This document shows positions 1 to 9,607 of a DNA stretch of 43,879 nt, in pieces. Position numbers and translations under genes: made by a program. The stretch's first letter is position 1, and each line of letters starts with the position of its first letter. The stretch comes from Zetaproteobacteria bacterium. Lineage in GTDB: Bacteria > Pseudomonadota > Zetaproteobacteria > Mariprofundales > Mariprofundaceae. The notes under the pieces are model-generated. The model was not told where the DNA came from and made no database searches. It saw only the letters and a program-made list of their open reading frames with translations. The stretch is from positions 106,940 through 150,818 of the forward strand of contig PEAA01000002.1 of the NCBI GenBank assembly GCA_002753275.1, written 5' to 3'.

Positions 1-706
1 CCGATGCTGCACCCGAACCCATCATCGCCATGCCACGCGTTTCTGTCATGACCGCTTTTACATCAGCAAAATCGACATTCATAATCCCTTCAAAAGTAAT
101 GATGTCGGAGATTCCTTTAACTGCTTGAAGCAGGACATTGTCTGCAACTTTAAAGGCTTCAAGCATTGCAGTGTTTTGCCCAACAGCTGCCAAAAGTTTT
201 TCATTGGGAATGGTGATCAGCGTATCGACATGTTTGGAGAGTTCTTCAATGCCCGCTTCCGCTTGTTTCATGCGCCGGCGGCCTTCAAATCGGAATGGTT
301 TGGTTACAATTGCAACAGTGAGTGCACCCGCTTCTTTGGCCAATTCAGCGACAACAGGCGCTGCACCGGTCCCTGTCCCCCCCCCCATACCTGCAGTAAT
401 AAAGACCATATCTGTTCCACGAAGCGCTTCGAGAATCTGCTCGCGCTCGTTGAGCGCCGCCTCACGACCAACATTGGGATTGGCACCCGCTCCTAGGCCG
501 CGGGTGATATCTGACCCCAGTTGGATACTTACCGAAGCTTGACTGCGGTTGATCGCTTGTGAGTCGGTATTGGCAACGACGAATTCAACACCATTAATAT
601 GGTGTTGAATCATGTTGTTTAAGGCGTTTCCGCCGCCGCCGCCAACGCCAATGACTTTAATTTTGGCATTTTGACCTGCAGTATCATCGATAGTGAACGA
701 TGGCAT
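1..706 (-). CDS. ftsZ: Cell division protein FtsZ (partial, 3' end outside window)
   Basis: Tubulin-like GTPase that polymerises into the cytokinetic Z ring. The first 235 codons are present and the frame is open to the window edge. Visible motifs are the N-terminal glycine-rich nucleotide loop GVGGGGNA (about residues 20-27), NTD near 45-47, and the tubulin signature GGGTGTG at residues 107-113. The signature is encoded across a run of ten identical bases (C on the + strand, 377-386) and stays in frame. The ATG at 706 is preceded by AGGAG with about six bases of spacing. It lies 38 bases after ftsA as the last visible gene of the dcw cluster. Identity is certain; only the C-terminal half is unseen. 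Confidence 0.98.
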   Translation of the reverse strand, partial: MPSFTIDDTAGQNAKIKVIGVGGGGGNALNNMIQHHINGVEFVVANTDSQAINRSQASVSIQLGSDITRGLGAGANPNVGREAALNEREQILEALRGTDMVFITAGMGGGTGTGAAPVVAELAKEAGALTVAIVTKPFRFEGRRRMKQAEAGIEELSKHVDTLITIPNEKLLAAVGQNTAMLEAFKVADNVLLQAVKGISDIITFEGIMNVDFADVKAVMTETRGMAMMGSGAAS

Positions 707-744
707 AACTCTCTCCTATGTAACGGTGACTCTATGGGCGTGGA

Positions 745-1998
745 TTAAGCGTGTGAGTCGCTACCAAACCATTGTAAAATGCGTTTTACAGTTGAATCTT
801 TTTTCTGGGTCTCTTTTCCACTTGCGCGTTTGTTGTTGTTGCGTTGATGTTTATAGCGTTGACCATACAAAATTAAACCAGTGCTTGTGGCAAACTCTGG
901 ATTAGAAACTACATCTTGCAAACCACCAATTCCAATGGGGGGGCCAACACGGATAGGCATATTGTCAAAATTATCTTCAGCCAGCTCAACAATTCCTTCG
1001 AGGAGGCTACTTCCGCCTGTTAAAACGATGCCTGCGGCAATGCGGTCCCTAAATCCTGAACGCTCGAGCTCTTCACGAACCATTTCAAAAAGCTCTTGCA
1101 CACGCGGCTCGAGAATTTGAGCCATCACTTGACGCTGAATGGATTGCGGTTCGCGGCCGCCGACACAAGGAACCTCAATAACATCGTTGGGGGGGACCTT
1201 GTTCACCATGCAGGCACCATGCTTCATTTTGAGTTTATCGGCCTCTTTTTTGGAGGTGCGCAGACCAATCACCAAGTCATTGCTTAAATGGTCACCACCT
1301 ACGGGAATGACCGCAGTGTGGAAAACAGCGCCGTCGATAATGATGGCCATATCGGTTGTTCCACCACCAATGTCGAGCAGTAGTACGCCCATATCGCGTT
1401 CATCTTGGGTTAATACGGCTTCCGCAGAGGCAATTTGATTCACGACTGTATCGACAATTTCAAGATTGCAGCGATGGCAGCATTTGATAATGTTTTGTGT
1501 CGATGAGATGGCACCGGTAATCATATGAATATTGGCTTCCAATCGGACGCCATTCATTCCGATAGGATCTTTAATACCGTCTTGATCATCGACAATGTAT
1601 TCTTGAGGCAGAATGTGAAGAATTTTTCGATCGGCAGAGATGTTTTGTGCGCTGGCACTTTCAATGGCGCGATTGACATCTTCAATGGTAATTTCACCGT
1701 TGCGTGTCTTCACAAACCCATGTTGGTTAAAGCTTTGAATATGGTTGCCGGTAATACCGACATACGCAGAGTGAATATCAACCCCTGACATCATCGATGC
1801 TTCTTGCACAGCATGGGTGATGGCTTGGATCGTCTCTTCAATATTGATGATTGCACCTTGGCGCATTCCCGTAGATGGGTGGCAACCTAAACCGATAACA
1901 TCGAGCTTACCATCAGGCGATGATTCAGCGACCACACAGGTAATATTACTGGTGCCAATATCAAGTCCGACAATAACCGGTTGTTGATTTTTACTCAT
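745..1998 (-). CDS. ftsA: Cell division protein FtsA
   Basis: Actin-fold ATPase that tethers FtsZ filaments to the inner membrane. The 417-residue protein starts with the phosphate-1 motif (VGLDIGTSN) and has the phosphate-2 motif LLDIGGGTTD and the adenosine motif IVLTGGSSLLEG. The C-terminus ends in an amphipathic stretch (VKRILQWFGS) that fits the membrane-targeting helix of the family. Length is normal for FtsA. The start codon directly follows the ftsQ stop with no intervening base, so translation is probably coupled. It sits in the conserved order ftsQ-ftsA-ftsZ. Confidence 0.98.
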   Translation of the reverse strand: MSKNQQPVIVGLDIGTSNITCVVAESSPDGKLDVIGLGCHPSTGMRQGAIINIEETIQAITHAVQEASMMSGVDIHSAYVGITGNHIQSFNQHGFVKTRNGEITIEDVNRAIESASAQNISADRKILHILPQEYIVDDQDGIKDPIGMNGVRLEANIHMITGAISSTQNIIKCCHRCNLEIVDTVVNQIASAEAVLTQDERDMGVLLLDIGGGTTDMAIIIDGAVFHTAVIPVGGDHLSNDLVIGLRTSKKEADKLKMKHGACMVNKVPPNDVIEVPCVGGREPQSIQRQVMAQILEPRVQELFEMVREELERSGFRDRIAAGIVLTGGSSLLEGIVELAEDNFDNMPIRVGPPIGIGGLQDVVSNPEFATSTGLILYGQRYKHQRNNNKRASGKETQKKDSTVKRILQWFGSDSHA

Positions 1999-2796
1999 TT
2001 AGATCGCTCCCTCCAGTGGTGCGGGCCGTAAAAATAAGCGTTGCTTCAAACGAATGTCGACACGCCATAACTGTGATTTCCAACGGTGATTTTCCAGTAA
2101 TTTAACCAACATTGCAATTTGTTTCAACGGCTCTTTTTTTTGCAGAAGCCACTGTTCACCGTGAAGGAGGTTGATCTTTAAAAAATCATCTTCAAAAATA
2201 AACTCGCTGATGCGTTGATAGAGACGAGGATATTGTTTTTTCACATCGGATAGAGCCATTGTAGCGTCGAGGAGCTCTTCAGCTTTCATTCTTAAAATGG
2301 GGGTGTTGACCAATAGATCAGGGCGCGTTGATTGGTAAAAAAAAGCGGTATTATCGGTTAAGTAGGTCATATCTTTGTCAACCCAAATGGCAATTGGTTC
2401 ACGCGGTGTGATGTGAATATTGATCTGGTTAGGTAAGTTGCGGCGTACTGTAACCTCAGCAAGGTCTGGGATTTCATTTAGAAGGGTTGCGCGAATCTGT
2501 GCAGGACGGGTTTGCCAAAAACCTTGGTGTTCAAAAGCCTGCATGGTGGCGGCGATTTGAGCTTCAAAAAGTTCGGAAGCCTCGCTTTCGTCCACTTGCC
2601 ATGTGGTGAGCACCATCTTTTGATTGCCCCAATAGCTTGCGTAACCCAAGAGGGTGATGAAAGCCATGGCGATGAGCAGGGTTGTGTAGGATTTTCTCCA
2701 GGGCGCATGGAAGCGCAGTTGCCGCCAGCGCTCTTGCCAACTTTTTTTTCTTGCGATCGGCTTGGGGATCGGCTTGTAGGTGTTGGCTCTAGCCAT
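1999..2796 (-). CDS. ftsQ: Cell division protein FtsQ
   Basis: Bitopic divisome protein that links early and late division proteins. It has a basic cytoplasmic tail rich in Pro and Lys/Arg (residues 1-37), one membrane helix (about 38-57) and a periplasmic part of about 200 residues. The periplasmic part should hold the POTRA and beta domains; the segment with VTVRRNLPNQINIHITPREP (about 135-155) fits the end of POTRA and the start of the FtsQ domain. Sequence conservation is weak, as usual for FtsQ, so the call rests on topology, length (265) and position between ddl and ftsA. Its start overlaps the end of ddl by 8 bases. Confidence 0.9.
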   Translation of the reverse strand: MARANTYKPIPKPIARKKSWQERWRQLRFHAPWRKSYTTLLIAMAFITLLGYASYWGNQKMVLTTWQVDESEASELFEAQIAATMQAFEHQGFWQTRPAQIRATLLNEIPDLAEVTVRRNLPNQINIHITPREPIAIWVDKDMTYLTDNTAFFYQSTRPDLLVNTPILRMKAEELLDATMALSDVKKQYPRLYQRISEFIFEDDFLKINLLHGEQWLLQKKEPLKQIAMLVKLLENHRWKSQLWRVDIRLKQRLFLRPAPLEGAI

Positions 2797-3688
2797 TCAA
2801 GAGCACCTGCGTTTGTCGATGCGCCGTGGCCAACAATGTTAAACATAAGTCATTAAAATTGATGCCTGCAGCAGCAGCAGCTTTGGGCAACAAACTCGAT
2901 GGTGTCATCCCTGGAATGGTGTTGATCTCTAAAATCACCGGCTCGCCACCATCGGCAAGGATCATATCCACACGCGGTGCACCTGCACAGAAGGTGGCCG
3001 CTGTCGCCTGTTTTGCGACCTCCATACAACGGCGATGCGTTTCTGGGGGGATGCGTGCCGGGCAGAAATATTCGGTAGCCCCTTGGGTATATTTGGATTC
3101 AAAATCATAAACCCCCGAGCGCGGTGCAATCTCTACTGCCGGAAGGGCTTGCCCATCAAGAACACTTACGGCGACTTCAACACCATGTACGGGCATCTCC
3201 ACCATCCAGTCAATGGCGGGATCGAGGTTTAATTGTAGCCATTCATCATGTGTGTTGATGCGATGGAGCCCAATGCTTGATCCTTCGCTGCTTGGTTTAA
3301 TGATGGCAGGGTAGCGAATAGGGCCCTGTTCTCCGAGGGGAATATCGACAGGTGTTTTTAGACCCGCAGCGTTGAGGAGCTGTTTACAAACCCGTTTGTT
3401 CATATTGATAGATGAGGCCAAAACCCCCGAGCCAGTATAGGGAATCCCCATGCTTTCGAGCATTCCTTGTACGCAACCATCCTCACCAAGAGGGCCATGG
3501 AGAGCAACAAAGGCGATGTCGATGGCGTGTGCACGAATCTCTTGATCCCACTCTTGTTGTAGATCAATTCCTACAGCATTGATTCCTGACGCTAACAATG
3601 CCTGTAGCACCGCATTGCCAGAAACAAGTGATATTGCGCGTTCATTGGATTGTCCTCCCATGAGGACACCTACTTTTTTATGTTGCAT
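2789..3688 (-). CDS. ddl: D-alanine--D-alanine ligase
   Basis: ATP-grasp enzyme that joins two D-alanines for the peptidoglycan pentapeptide, acting in the cytoplasm. It begins KVGVLMGGQSNERAISLVSG, typical of DdlB, and has the ATP/Mg motif EINTIPGMT near the C-terminus. I chose the ATG at 3688 because AAGGAG lies six bases upstream and the protein then has the usual length (299 residues). The frame is open further upstream, but that would extend deeper into murB. It overlaps the end of murB by 11 bases and the start of ftsQ by 8, so it is part of the tightly packed dcw operon. Confidence 0.96.
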   Translation of the reverse strand: MQHKKVGVLMGGQSNERAISLVSGNAVLQALLASGINAVGIDLQQEWDQEIRAHAIDIAFVALHGPLGEDGCVQGMLESMGIPYTGSGVLASSINMNKRVCKQLLNAAGLKTPVDIPLGEQGPIRYPAIIKPSSEGSSIGLHRINTHDEWLQLNLDPAIDWMVEMPVHGVEVAVSVLDGQALPAVEIAPRSGVYDFESKYTQGATEYFCPARIPPETHRRCMEVAKQATAATFCAGAPRVDMILADGGEPVILEINTIPGMTPSSLLPKAAAAAGINFNDLCLTLLATAHRQTQVLLNG

Positions 3689-4592
3689 GATCATCTCCTT
3701 GCCATACATCGATGAAACGAACCTCGGGTTCAAGGGTTATGGAAAATTGTTGTGCGACACGCATTTGAATCAGTGCAATAAGAGCACGAACATCGGCAGA
3801 TGTTGCGCCACCTTCATTAACAATAAAATTTGCATGAACGGAGGAGATGCGTGCTTGGCCAATTTGATGACCTTTCAGTCCCACTGCTTCAATTAAGCGG
3901 GCGGAGAAATCACCGGGTGGATTTTTAAAAACCGAACCGCAGTTGGGCTGAGAAAGAGGTTGGGTTGCGCTACGCTTTTGTCGAAAGCCGCGCATGCGTT
4001 GACGAATCTCTTCGGGTTCATCTGCGGGAAGCTCAAACTCGGCACTTAAAATGATTGATGATTGGGGAAGTTGGGTGTGGCGATACGACATTTTTAGATC
4101 TTGGCGCATGATCTGGTACGATGTGCCTTGGCGGTTAAGAAGCGTAATGGCCAGAAGATGGTCAGAGAGCTGTTGGCCAAAGGCACCAGCATTCATCGCG
4201 ACCCCACCACCTAAATCGCCTGGGACTGTGGCCATAAATTCAAGTCCTGTTAAGCCATGGTTGGCACACATTTGTGACAATTTTCCCATGCGAACACCCG
4301 CTTGTGCCGTAACATGATGCTGTGATATTTCTGCGAAATTACAATTGCCTAAGTCCAGGACCACTCCGCGAATGCCGAGATCATGAACAAGAAGATTGCT
4401 GCCGCGGCCCAATGGCATGATCGGTATCTCTGCCGGGATGTTGCCGATGGATGCGATGAGATCTTGCTGGGAGTGAGGTTTAAAAAAATAATCGGCAACC
4501 CCACCAATTTGTAGCGTGGTATGTGCAGACATGGGGACATCATGGTTTAATTGCCCGTGATTCTGAAGTTTGTTGATCCAAGAAGGGGTCAT
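3678..4592 (-). CDS. murB: UDP-N-acetylenolpyruvoylglucosamine reductase MurB
   Basis: FAD-dependent reductase that makes UDP-N-acetylmuramate. FAD-binding PCMH-type motifs (TLQIGGVADYF, LPLGRGSNLLV) are near the N-terminus, GDLGGGVAMNAGAFG is central, and GSVFKNP holds the proton-donor serine. The C-terminal LEPEVRFI supplies the conserved glutamate. The 304-residue length is that of the short MurB type, without the extra loop of the E. coli enzyme. Its place between murC and ddl is common in alphaproteobacteria and related lineages but not in enterics, where murB is outside the dcw cluster. Confidence 0.97.
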   Translation of the reverse strand: MTPSWINKLQNHGQLNHDVPMSAHTTLQIGGVADYFFKPHSQQDLIASIGNIPAEIPIMPLGRGSNLLVHDLGIRGVVLDLGNCNFAEISQHHVTAQAGVRMGKLSQMCANHGLTGLEFMATVPGDLGGGVAMNAGAFGQQLSDHLLAITLLNRQGTSYQIMRQDLKMSYRHTQLPQSSIILSAEFELPADEPEEIRQRMRGFRQKRSATQPLSQPNCGSVFKNPPGDFSARLIEAVGLKGHQIGQARISSVHANFIVNEGGATSADVRALIALIQMRVAQQFSITLEPEVRFIDVWQGDDHAT

Positions 4593-4598
4593 TGGTGA

Positions 4599-5990
4599 TT
4601 ATGTGTTGACGGGGGTGGATTTACTTAATTCTTGCCGCAATTCGCGCGCCAGCCCGCCAATCGACCCTGCTCCGAGAAGAAGGACAATATCTCCCTGTTG
4701 TAGGGCATGAATGGCATCATGGCGTGCTTGGCTAAGATTGTTGCAAAAACGCGCATTGCGATGCCCTCGAACCATGAGATCATGGCTTAATTTTTCAGAT
4801 GAAATGCCCTCGATCGGAGACTCGCTTGCAGCATAAATGGGTAAAATTAGCACTTCATGACATGCGTCAAATGCCCCTAGAAACTCTTCCATGAGGTCGC
4901 GGGTGCGTGTGTAGCGATGGGGTTGAAAAATAACCAAGCGTTTTTTGTCTTGCCAGCAGTGCCGAGCAGCTTCAAGCGTTGCTAAGATTTCTTTGGGGTG
5001 ATGGGCGTAATCATCAACCAATACGCCATCAAGGTAGGGTGTACACTGAAAACGGCGCTGTATTCCTGAAAAACTGCGAAATGCCATTTGAATGACATCT
5101 TCGGTAATACCAAGGTCTAGCAACACGGCCGTTGCCGCCATGCAGTTTTCGGCATTGTGTAGCCCAGGCATGGGCAGTTCAATTGCCAAATCATCGTTCT
5201 GTTTACGACGGTGGATGGTTAAAAACTGGGTATGTCCTTGTACGGTTTGTTCGCTCAATGAAAGGTCTGCTTGAGGAGACTGTCCGTAGGTTGTGACCCG
5301 TTTGTGTAAGTTTTCACGCAGCTTGGCCACATTGGGGTGTTCATGATGCAATACAACCAATCCATAAAAAGGGGTGCGTTGCACAAATTGTTCGAAGGCG
5401 CCCATGAGATGGTCAAAATCACCATAATGGTCGAGGTGTTCTGGGTCGATATTGCTCACGACTGTCATGGTGGGCGAGAGGCGTAAAAAAGATCCGTCGC
5501 TCTCATCTGCTTCTGCGACCAACCATGGGCTTTCACCAAGGCGAACATTACTGCCGCTGGCCATGAGCCTGCCTCCAATCACATAAGTGGGGTCAAGCCC
5601 CGCGCACTCCATGCCATGGGCAATCATGGAGGTGATGGTTGTTTTACCATGACTGCCGGCAACGGCGATGCCTTGTTTCATACGCATCAGTTCAGCCAGC
5701 ATCTCTGCGCGTGGAATGACGGGAATTTCTTGTTGATAGGCGGCCAAAATTTCAGGATTTTGTTTGTGAATCGCTGATGATACCACCACGACCTGTGCCT
5801 GCCCCAAATGCGTGGCATCGTGGCCAATAAAGACGGGAATACCCAGAAGTCGAAGATGTTGAACATTGGGGCTATCTGCAGCATCTGAACCTTGCACTTG
5901 GAATCCTTGGTTGTGTAGCAATTCAGCGATGCCGCTCATGCCAATGCCGCCAATGCCCGTGAAATGGATATGTTGAATGCGTTTTTTCAT
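4599..5990 (-). CDS. murC: UDP-N-acetylmuramate--L-alanine ligase MurC
   Basis: Mur ligase that adds L-alanine to UDP-MurNAc, the first amino acid of the stem peptide. The N-terminal nucleotide fold has HFTGIGGIGMSG (residues 9-20). The ATP P-loop GSHGKTT lies at 112-118, and the central domain has EADESDGSFL and NIDPEHLDHYG. Further down are VDDYAHHPKEI and FQPHRYTRT. The 463-residue length is normal. It overlaps murG by four bases (ATGA) and ends six bases before murB. Confidence 0.98.
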   Translation of the reverse strand: MKKRIQHIHFTGIGGIGMSGIAELLHNQGFQVQGSDAADSPNVQHLRLLGIPVFIGHDATHLGQAQVVVVSSAIHKQNPEILAAYQQEIPVIPRAEMLAELMRMKQGIAVAGSHGKTTITSMIAHGMECAGLDPTYVIGGRLMASGSNVRLGESPWLVAEADESDGSFLRLSPTMTVVSNIDPEHLDHYGDFDHLMGAFEQFVQRTPFYGLVVLHHEHPNVAKLRENLHKRVTTYGQSPQADLSLSEQTVQGHTQFLTIHRRKQNDDLAIELPMPGLHNAENCMAATAVLLDLGITEDVIQMAFRSFSGIQRRFQCTPYLDGVLVDDYAHHPKEILATLEAARHCWQDKKRLVIFQPHRYTRTRDLMEEFLGAFDACHEVLILPIYAASESPIEGISSEKLSHDLMVRGHRNARFCNNLSQARHDAIHALQQGDIVLLLGAGSIGGLARELRQELSKSTPVNT

Positions 5991-7117
5991 AAAGAGGGGT
6001 CCAAGGATGATGATGTTGTTGAAATATAGTGTGCAATAGCTTGAAGTTGCTTCTCTTTTGCGTCAAGTGGTGCTAAAGAATATGCGCACGCACCCATCGC
6101 CAGGCGATGGTCATGCTCATGGAGAAGCTGAGTGAGTATTTCGGCTAAACGCGCATGAGTGAATTGATACTGGGGCAGTAATATTGCGGCTTGATGATCG
6201 CTTAAGGTTTTTGCATTAAAGGTTTGATGGTCATCGGCGGCATGCGGCAGTGGAACGAAAATGGTTGCAATGCCAACGGCTGCGGCTTCGCACAGCGTCA
6301 TGGCACCGCTGCGGGCGATGAGAATGTCTCCACTGGCATAAAAGGCAGCCATATTGGTGCAAAAGGGTAAAACTTCCGCCTCTACGCCGGCATGATGGTA
6401 CGCTTGTGCCACTGATTCTAAGGCGCCCTCTTGCTTTCCGGTAATGTGGGTGACGGTGAAAAGCGTGCCTTGTGCTTTGAGTTGTGCACATGCTTTGGGA
6501 ACCGTTTCATTGAAAATTCTGGCTCCTTGGGAGCCTCCCGTAATCAAAATGCGTAGGGGATGATGCGTGATTCGTTGTGGGTAAAGGGTTAATAGCTCTT
6601 TGCGAATAATGTTGCCGGTGACGACACAGTTTGCGGAAGGGGGGAGGTGATGTTTCGCTTCGCTAAAGCCAAGAAGAACCCCTTGGCAAAAGCGTGAAAG
6701 GGTTCGATTTACAAGGCCTGGATAGCCATTTTGTTCGTATAGAAGGATGGGTACACCACGGGTGATGGCCGCGAGAATGCCTGTGACGCTTGCATAACCG
6801 CCTACACCGATCATGAGGGCTGGTTTCTCTTTCCAATGGTTACGAATGGTCCAGATTGCATGGGGTAGTTCCCATGCCAGCACACGAATCTTTTGCCAAA
6901 CGCTAGCTCCTTGAATGGAGTGCATCGGTAGAAGTAAGATCTCTTCTCCGCGCTCGGGCATAAGTTTGGCCTCAAGCCCGCGCTTGGCACCAATAAAGGT
7001 GACCTTGATGGAGGGGTATTGGGTGCGAATGGCATCGGCAAGTGCCAGTGCAGGTATGACATGGCCTCCGGTTCCACCACCGGCAATGATAATATGGGGG
7101 TCGGTTGATTTATGCAT
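5987..7117 (-). CDS. murG: UDP-GlcNAc:lipid I N-acetylglucosaminyltransferase MurG
   Basis: GT28 family glycosyltransferase that converts lipid I to lipid II at the cytoplasmic face of the inner membrane. The glycine-rich N-terminal loop AGGGTGGHVIPALALA and a second G-loop ITGGSQGARIFNE are present. The C-terminal donor site reads RSGAMTLCEAAAVG followed by FVPLPHAADDHQ. The length of 376 residues is slightly longer than the usual 355-365 because of a short tail. It overlaps ftsW by 8 bases and murC by four. Confidence 0.97.
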   Translation of the reverse strand: MHKSTDPHIIIAGGGTGGHVIPALALADAIRTQYPSIKVTFIGAKRGLEAKLMPERGEEILLLPMHSIQGASVWQKIRVLAWELPHAIWTIRNHWKEKPALMIGVGGYASVTGILAAITRGVPILLYEQNGYPGLVNRTLSRFCQGVLLGFSEAKHHLPPSANCVVTGNIIRKELLTLYPQRITHHPLRILITGGSQGARIFNETVPKACAQLKAQGTLFTVTHITGKQEGALESVAQAYHHAGVEAEVLPFCTNMAAFYASGDILIARSGAMTLCEAAAVGIATIFVPLPHAADDHQTFNAKTLSDHQAAILLPQYQFTHARLAEILTQLLHEHDHRLAMGACAYSLAPLDAKEKQLQAIAHYISTTSSSLDPSL

Positions 7118-8270
7118 GGGATTGTGCCCGAGATTTCTTGACGGGCTTGCCCGCCGCGGTGCTGGCTAATGCTTGTTGCCGAGAGATTCCGAGTAAAATA
7201 CCAATTAAAATACTGTTGCCGATGAGCGCACTGCCACCATAAGAGATAAAAGGGAGTGGCATGCCTTTGGTGGGAAAAAGTCCCATGACCACGCCCATGT
7301 TAATGATGGCTGAAATTGCGATTAACAGCGTGCAGCCAAGGGCCATTAATCGCTCAAACATCTCTTTCGAGCGTAAACAGATACGGAATCCGCGCCAAAT
7401 CAAAATCGCAAACAGTGCGATGAGTAGGAAGATTCCCAGTAAACCCAGCTCTTCGGCAATCACTGCGGCAATAAAATCGGTGGAAGCTTCAGGAAGATAA
7501 AAAAGTTTTTGTATTCCTTGTCCCAGTCCTGTCCCTTGAATGCCACCAACACCAAAGGCAAGCATTGATTGAATCAATTGATAACCACTACTGTAGGGAT
7601 CTGCCCATGGATCAATAAAACTTACCAATCGCAGCATGCGGTAGGGCTCAAAAATGACCGCAGCACCAATCGCAGGAATGGTCAATGCAATCAGTAAAAA
7701 GAGGTGGCGAACGGGGATACCACCGACAAGCCAGAGACAAAAACAACTGCTCAAGAGCAGCATGGTGTTGCCAAAGTCTGGTTGTAGCATCAGTAAGGTC
7801 AAACCACCACTTAAAACCACCAACATGGGTAGAATCCCATGTTTAAATGTGCGTAGCTTTTCTGGATTACTCGAAATAAAAAAGGCCATGTATAGGATGA
7901 GGGCGGGTTTGAACAGCTCAACGGGTTGAAAGCTAAATCCCATGATGGAGTACCAACGGGTTGCCCCATTGGTTTCGTGCCCGATGATGAGTAACAAGCT
8001 CATGATGATCATCATGACAAATAGAATGGGAACACTGTAGGATTTAACTTTTTGAATATCTATGTGAGAGACAACCACGATGATGAGTAGCCCTAAAGGC
8101 ATGTAAAAGACCCAGTTGCGAATCATGCGCAGAGGATTGTCATAGCGTACACTGGAGACATCAAGGCTGGCACTGCCGACCATAATGAGTCCAAAGCACA
8201 TGAGGGCAAGTGTTGTTCCTACAATCCAAAGATCGATGCCGGGATGTTTTTTTGAAAAATAGTGTTTCAT
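7110..8270 (-). CDS. ftsW: Peptidoglycan glycosyltransferase FtsW (SEDS family)
   Basis: Polytopic SEDS glycan polymerase of the divisome, working with FtsI. About ten membrane helices are visible across 386 residues. The conserved loop EASTDFIAAVIAEELG carries the catalytic aspartate, and the late motif LPFISYGGSAL matches the family signature. Position between murD and murG is the classical one. It overlaps murD by four bases and murG by eight. Confidence 0.97.
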   Translation of the reverse strand: MKHYFSKKHPGIDLWIVGTTLALMCFGLIMVGSASLDVSSVRYDNPLRMIRNWVFYMPLGLLIIVVVSHIDIQKVKSYSVPILFVMMIIMSLLLIIGHETNGATRWYSIMGFSFQPVELFKPALILYMAFFISSNPEKLRTFKHGILPMLVVLSGGLTLLMLQPDFGNTMLLLSSCFCLWLVGGIPVRHLFLLIALTIPAIGAAVIFEPYRMLRLVSFIDPWADPYSSGYQLIQSMLAFGVGGIQGTGLGQGIQKLFYLPEASTDFIAAVIAEELGLLGIFLLIALFAILIWRGFRICLRSKEMFERLMALGCTLLIAISAIINMGVVMGLFPTKGMPLPFISYGGSALIGNSILIGILLGISRQQALASTAAGKPVKKSRAQSHA

Positions 8271-9607
8271 GGGGTCAGTTGGCGGACGGCAGCGGTAAAT
8301 TGTTGCCCCCGCTCTGCATAATTTTTGAATTGATCCTGGCTTGCCGCTGCAGGGGAGAGCAGAACAGGCAACGGTTTGTTCAAGTTTGCGGCATCGATAA
8401 CGGCTTGTGCCAAGGTATGTGAAAGCGTGTACGAAACACCTGCTTCGGTGAGCATCGTAGCGTAGGCTTCAGGTTCCAGGCCGATGATAAAAGCGTGTGC
8501 GACATGGTTGCGCACAGTAGGAATCAATGCATCCAGTGCGAGACCTTTGCGTAAGCCTCCGCAAATCCACAACGATTGCGGAAAGCTTCGCAGTGCCGCT
8601 AAGGCTGCATCGGGGTTGGTGGCTTTGGAGTCATCATACCAGTCACGGTGACGCACATGGGCAACATGCTGTAGGCGATGGGGAAGCCCTTTGAATGAGG
8701 TCAGTTGTGCGTTAATGATGGTGGAATCGACCCCAAAATCGGCGGCCGCTTGCGCCGCAACGGCAAGGTTAATGTGTTGATGGGCGCCATTGATACAGAG
8801 TTGATCACAAGCCAGCCATTTTTTTTCACCCGCGTGTGACCAAAAGAGGTGCATAGCGCCACGGTGGGGTGCTATGCCGCAAGCAAGTTGATTCTCACCA
8901 TCTTCGCTGGCATGACCAAAACGGAGTACGCATGCGCCACGGCGCACAAGTTGATCGGCAAGCGCATCCCAGTGGCACTCATTGGGGAGCAGCGCCCGAT
9001 CTCCGTAGCCTTGTCGTGCAAACATACTCACCTTGGCCGCTTCATAGATGGCAGGGGTGGCGTGCATGTCGGCATGGTCGGGTTGAATGTTAAGGAGGAC
9101 GGCCCACTGTGGATGAATATTTTGGCTGCGCTCAAGTTGAAAACTGGAGAGTTCGAGAACCACCCGTTGAGGACTTTTTTCCATTAAATCTAGCATGGGC
9201 GTACCAATGTTTCCGCCCGCTTCGATTCCACCTGTTAAGGTGCTAAGGAGCTGTGCAATCATGTGGGTGGCCGTGGTTTTGCCATTGGTGCCGGTGACGG
9301 TGAGTAGGGCGCCATGGTAGTGGTGCAGAAACAGGTCCAAGTCACCATGCATGATCGCTCCTTGATCACGCAGTTCGACGAGCACTGGGTGCATCCAGGG
9401 GATTCCAGGGCTGAGTAAAATACGGTCAAAGTCGTGTAGCGAATCGAGGGTTAGAGGCCCCAGATGGAGTGGTGTGCTGATGGTTTCCGGTCTGTTTGGC
9501 ATGCGTTCATCAAAGCCTTCGCAGCGATGCCCTTGCGCGGTTAAAAAACGGGTTAATGAGAGCCCTGTGGCGCCCATTCCAATAATGGCAATATGTTCTG
9601 TTTTCAT
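8267..9607 (-). CDS. murD: UDP-N-acetylmuramoylalanine--D-glutamate ligase MurD
   Basis: Mur ligase that adds D-glutamate to UDP-MurNAc-L-Ala. The N-terminal fold IIGMGATGLSLTRFL, the P-loop GTNGKTTATHM and ELSSFQLERS are present. A later motif, WYDDSKATNPDA, is typical of MurD. The length of 446 residues is normal. The start codon shares one base with the mraY stop (TAATG), and its end overlaps ftsW by four bases. Confidence 0.97.
   Translation of the reverse strand: MKTEHIAIIGMGATGLSLTRFLTAQGHRCEGFDERMPNRPETISTPLHLGPLTLDSLHDFDRILLSPGIPWMHPVLVELRDQGAIMHGDLDLFLHHYHGALLTVTGTNGKTTATHMIAQLLSTLTGGIEAGGNIGTPMLDLMEKSPQRVVLELSSFQLERSQNIHPQWAVLLNIQPDHADMHATPAIYEAAKVSMFARQGYGDRALLPNECHWDALADQLVRRGACVLRFGHASEDGENQLACGIAPHRGAMHLFWSHAGEKKWLACDQLCINGAHQHINLAVAAQAAADFGVDSTIINAQLTSFKGLPHRLQHVAHVRHRDWYDDSKATNPDAALAALRSFPQSLWICGGLRKGLALDALIPTVRNHVAHAFIIGLEPEAYATMLTEAGVSYTLSHTLAQAVIDAANLNKPLPVLLSPAAASQDQFKNYAERGQQFTAAVRQLTP

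Noticed and set aside
377-386. Ten-base C run inside ftsZ, a possible frameshift
   Set aside because: Reading through it in frame gives the intact [12 protein letters not shown] signature, so the run length is correct for a functional gene.
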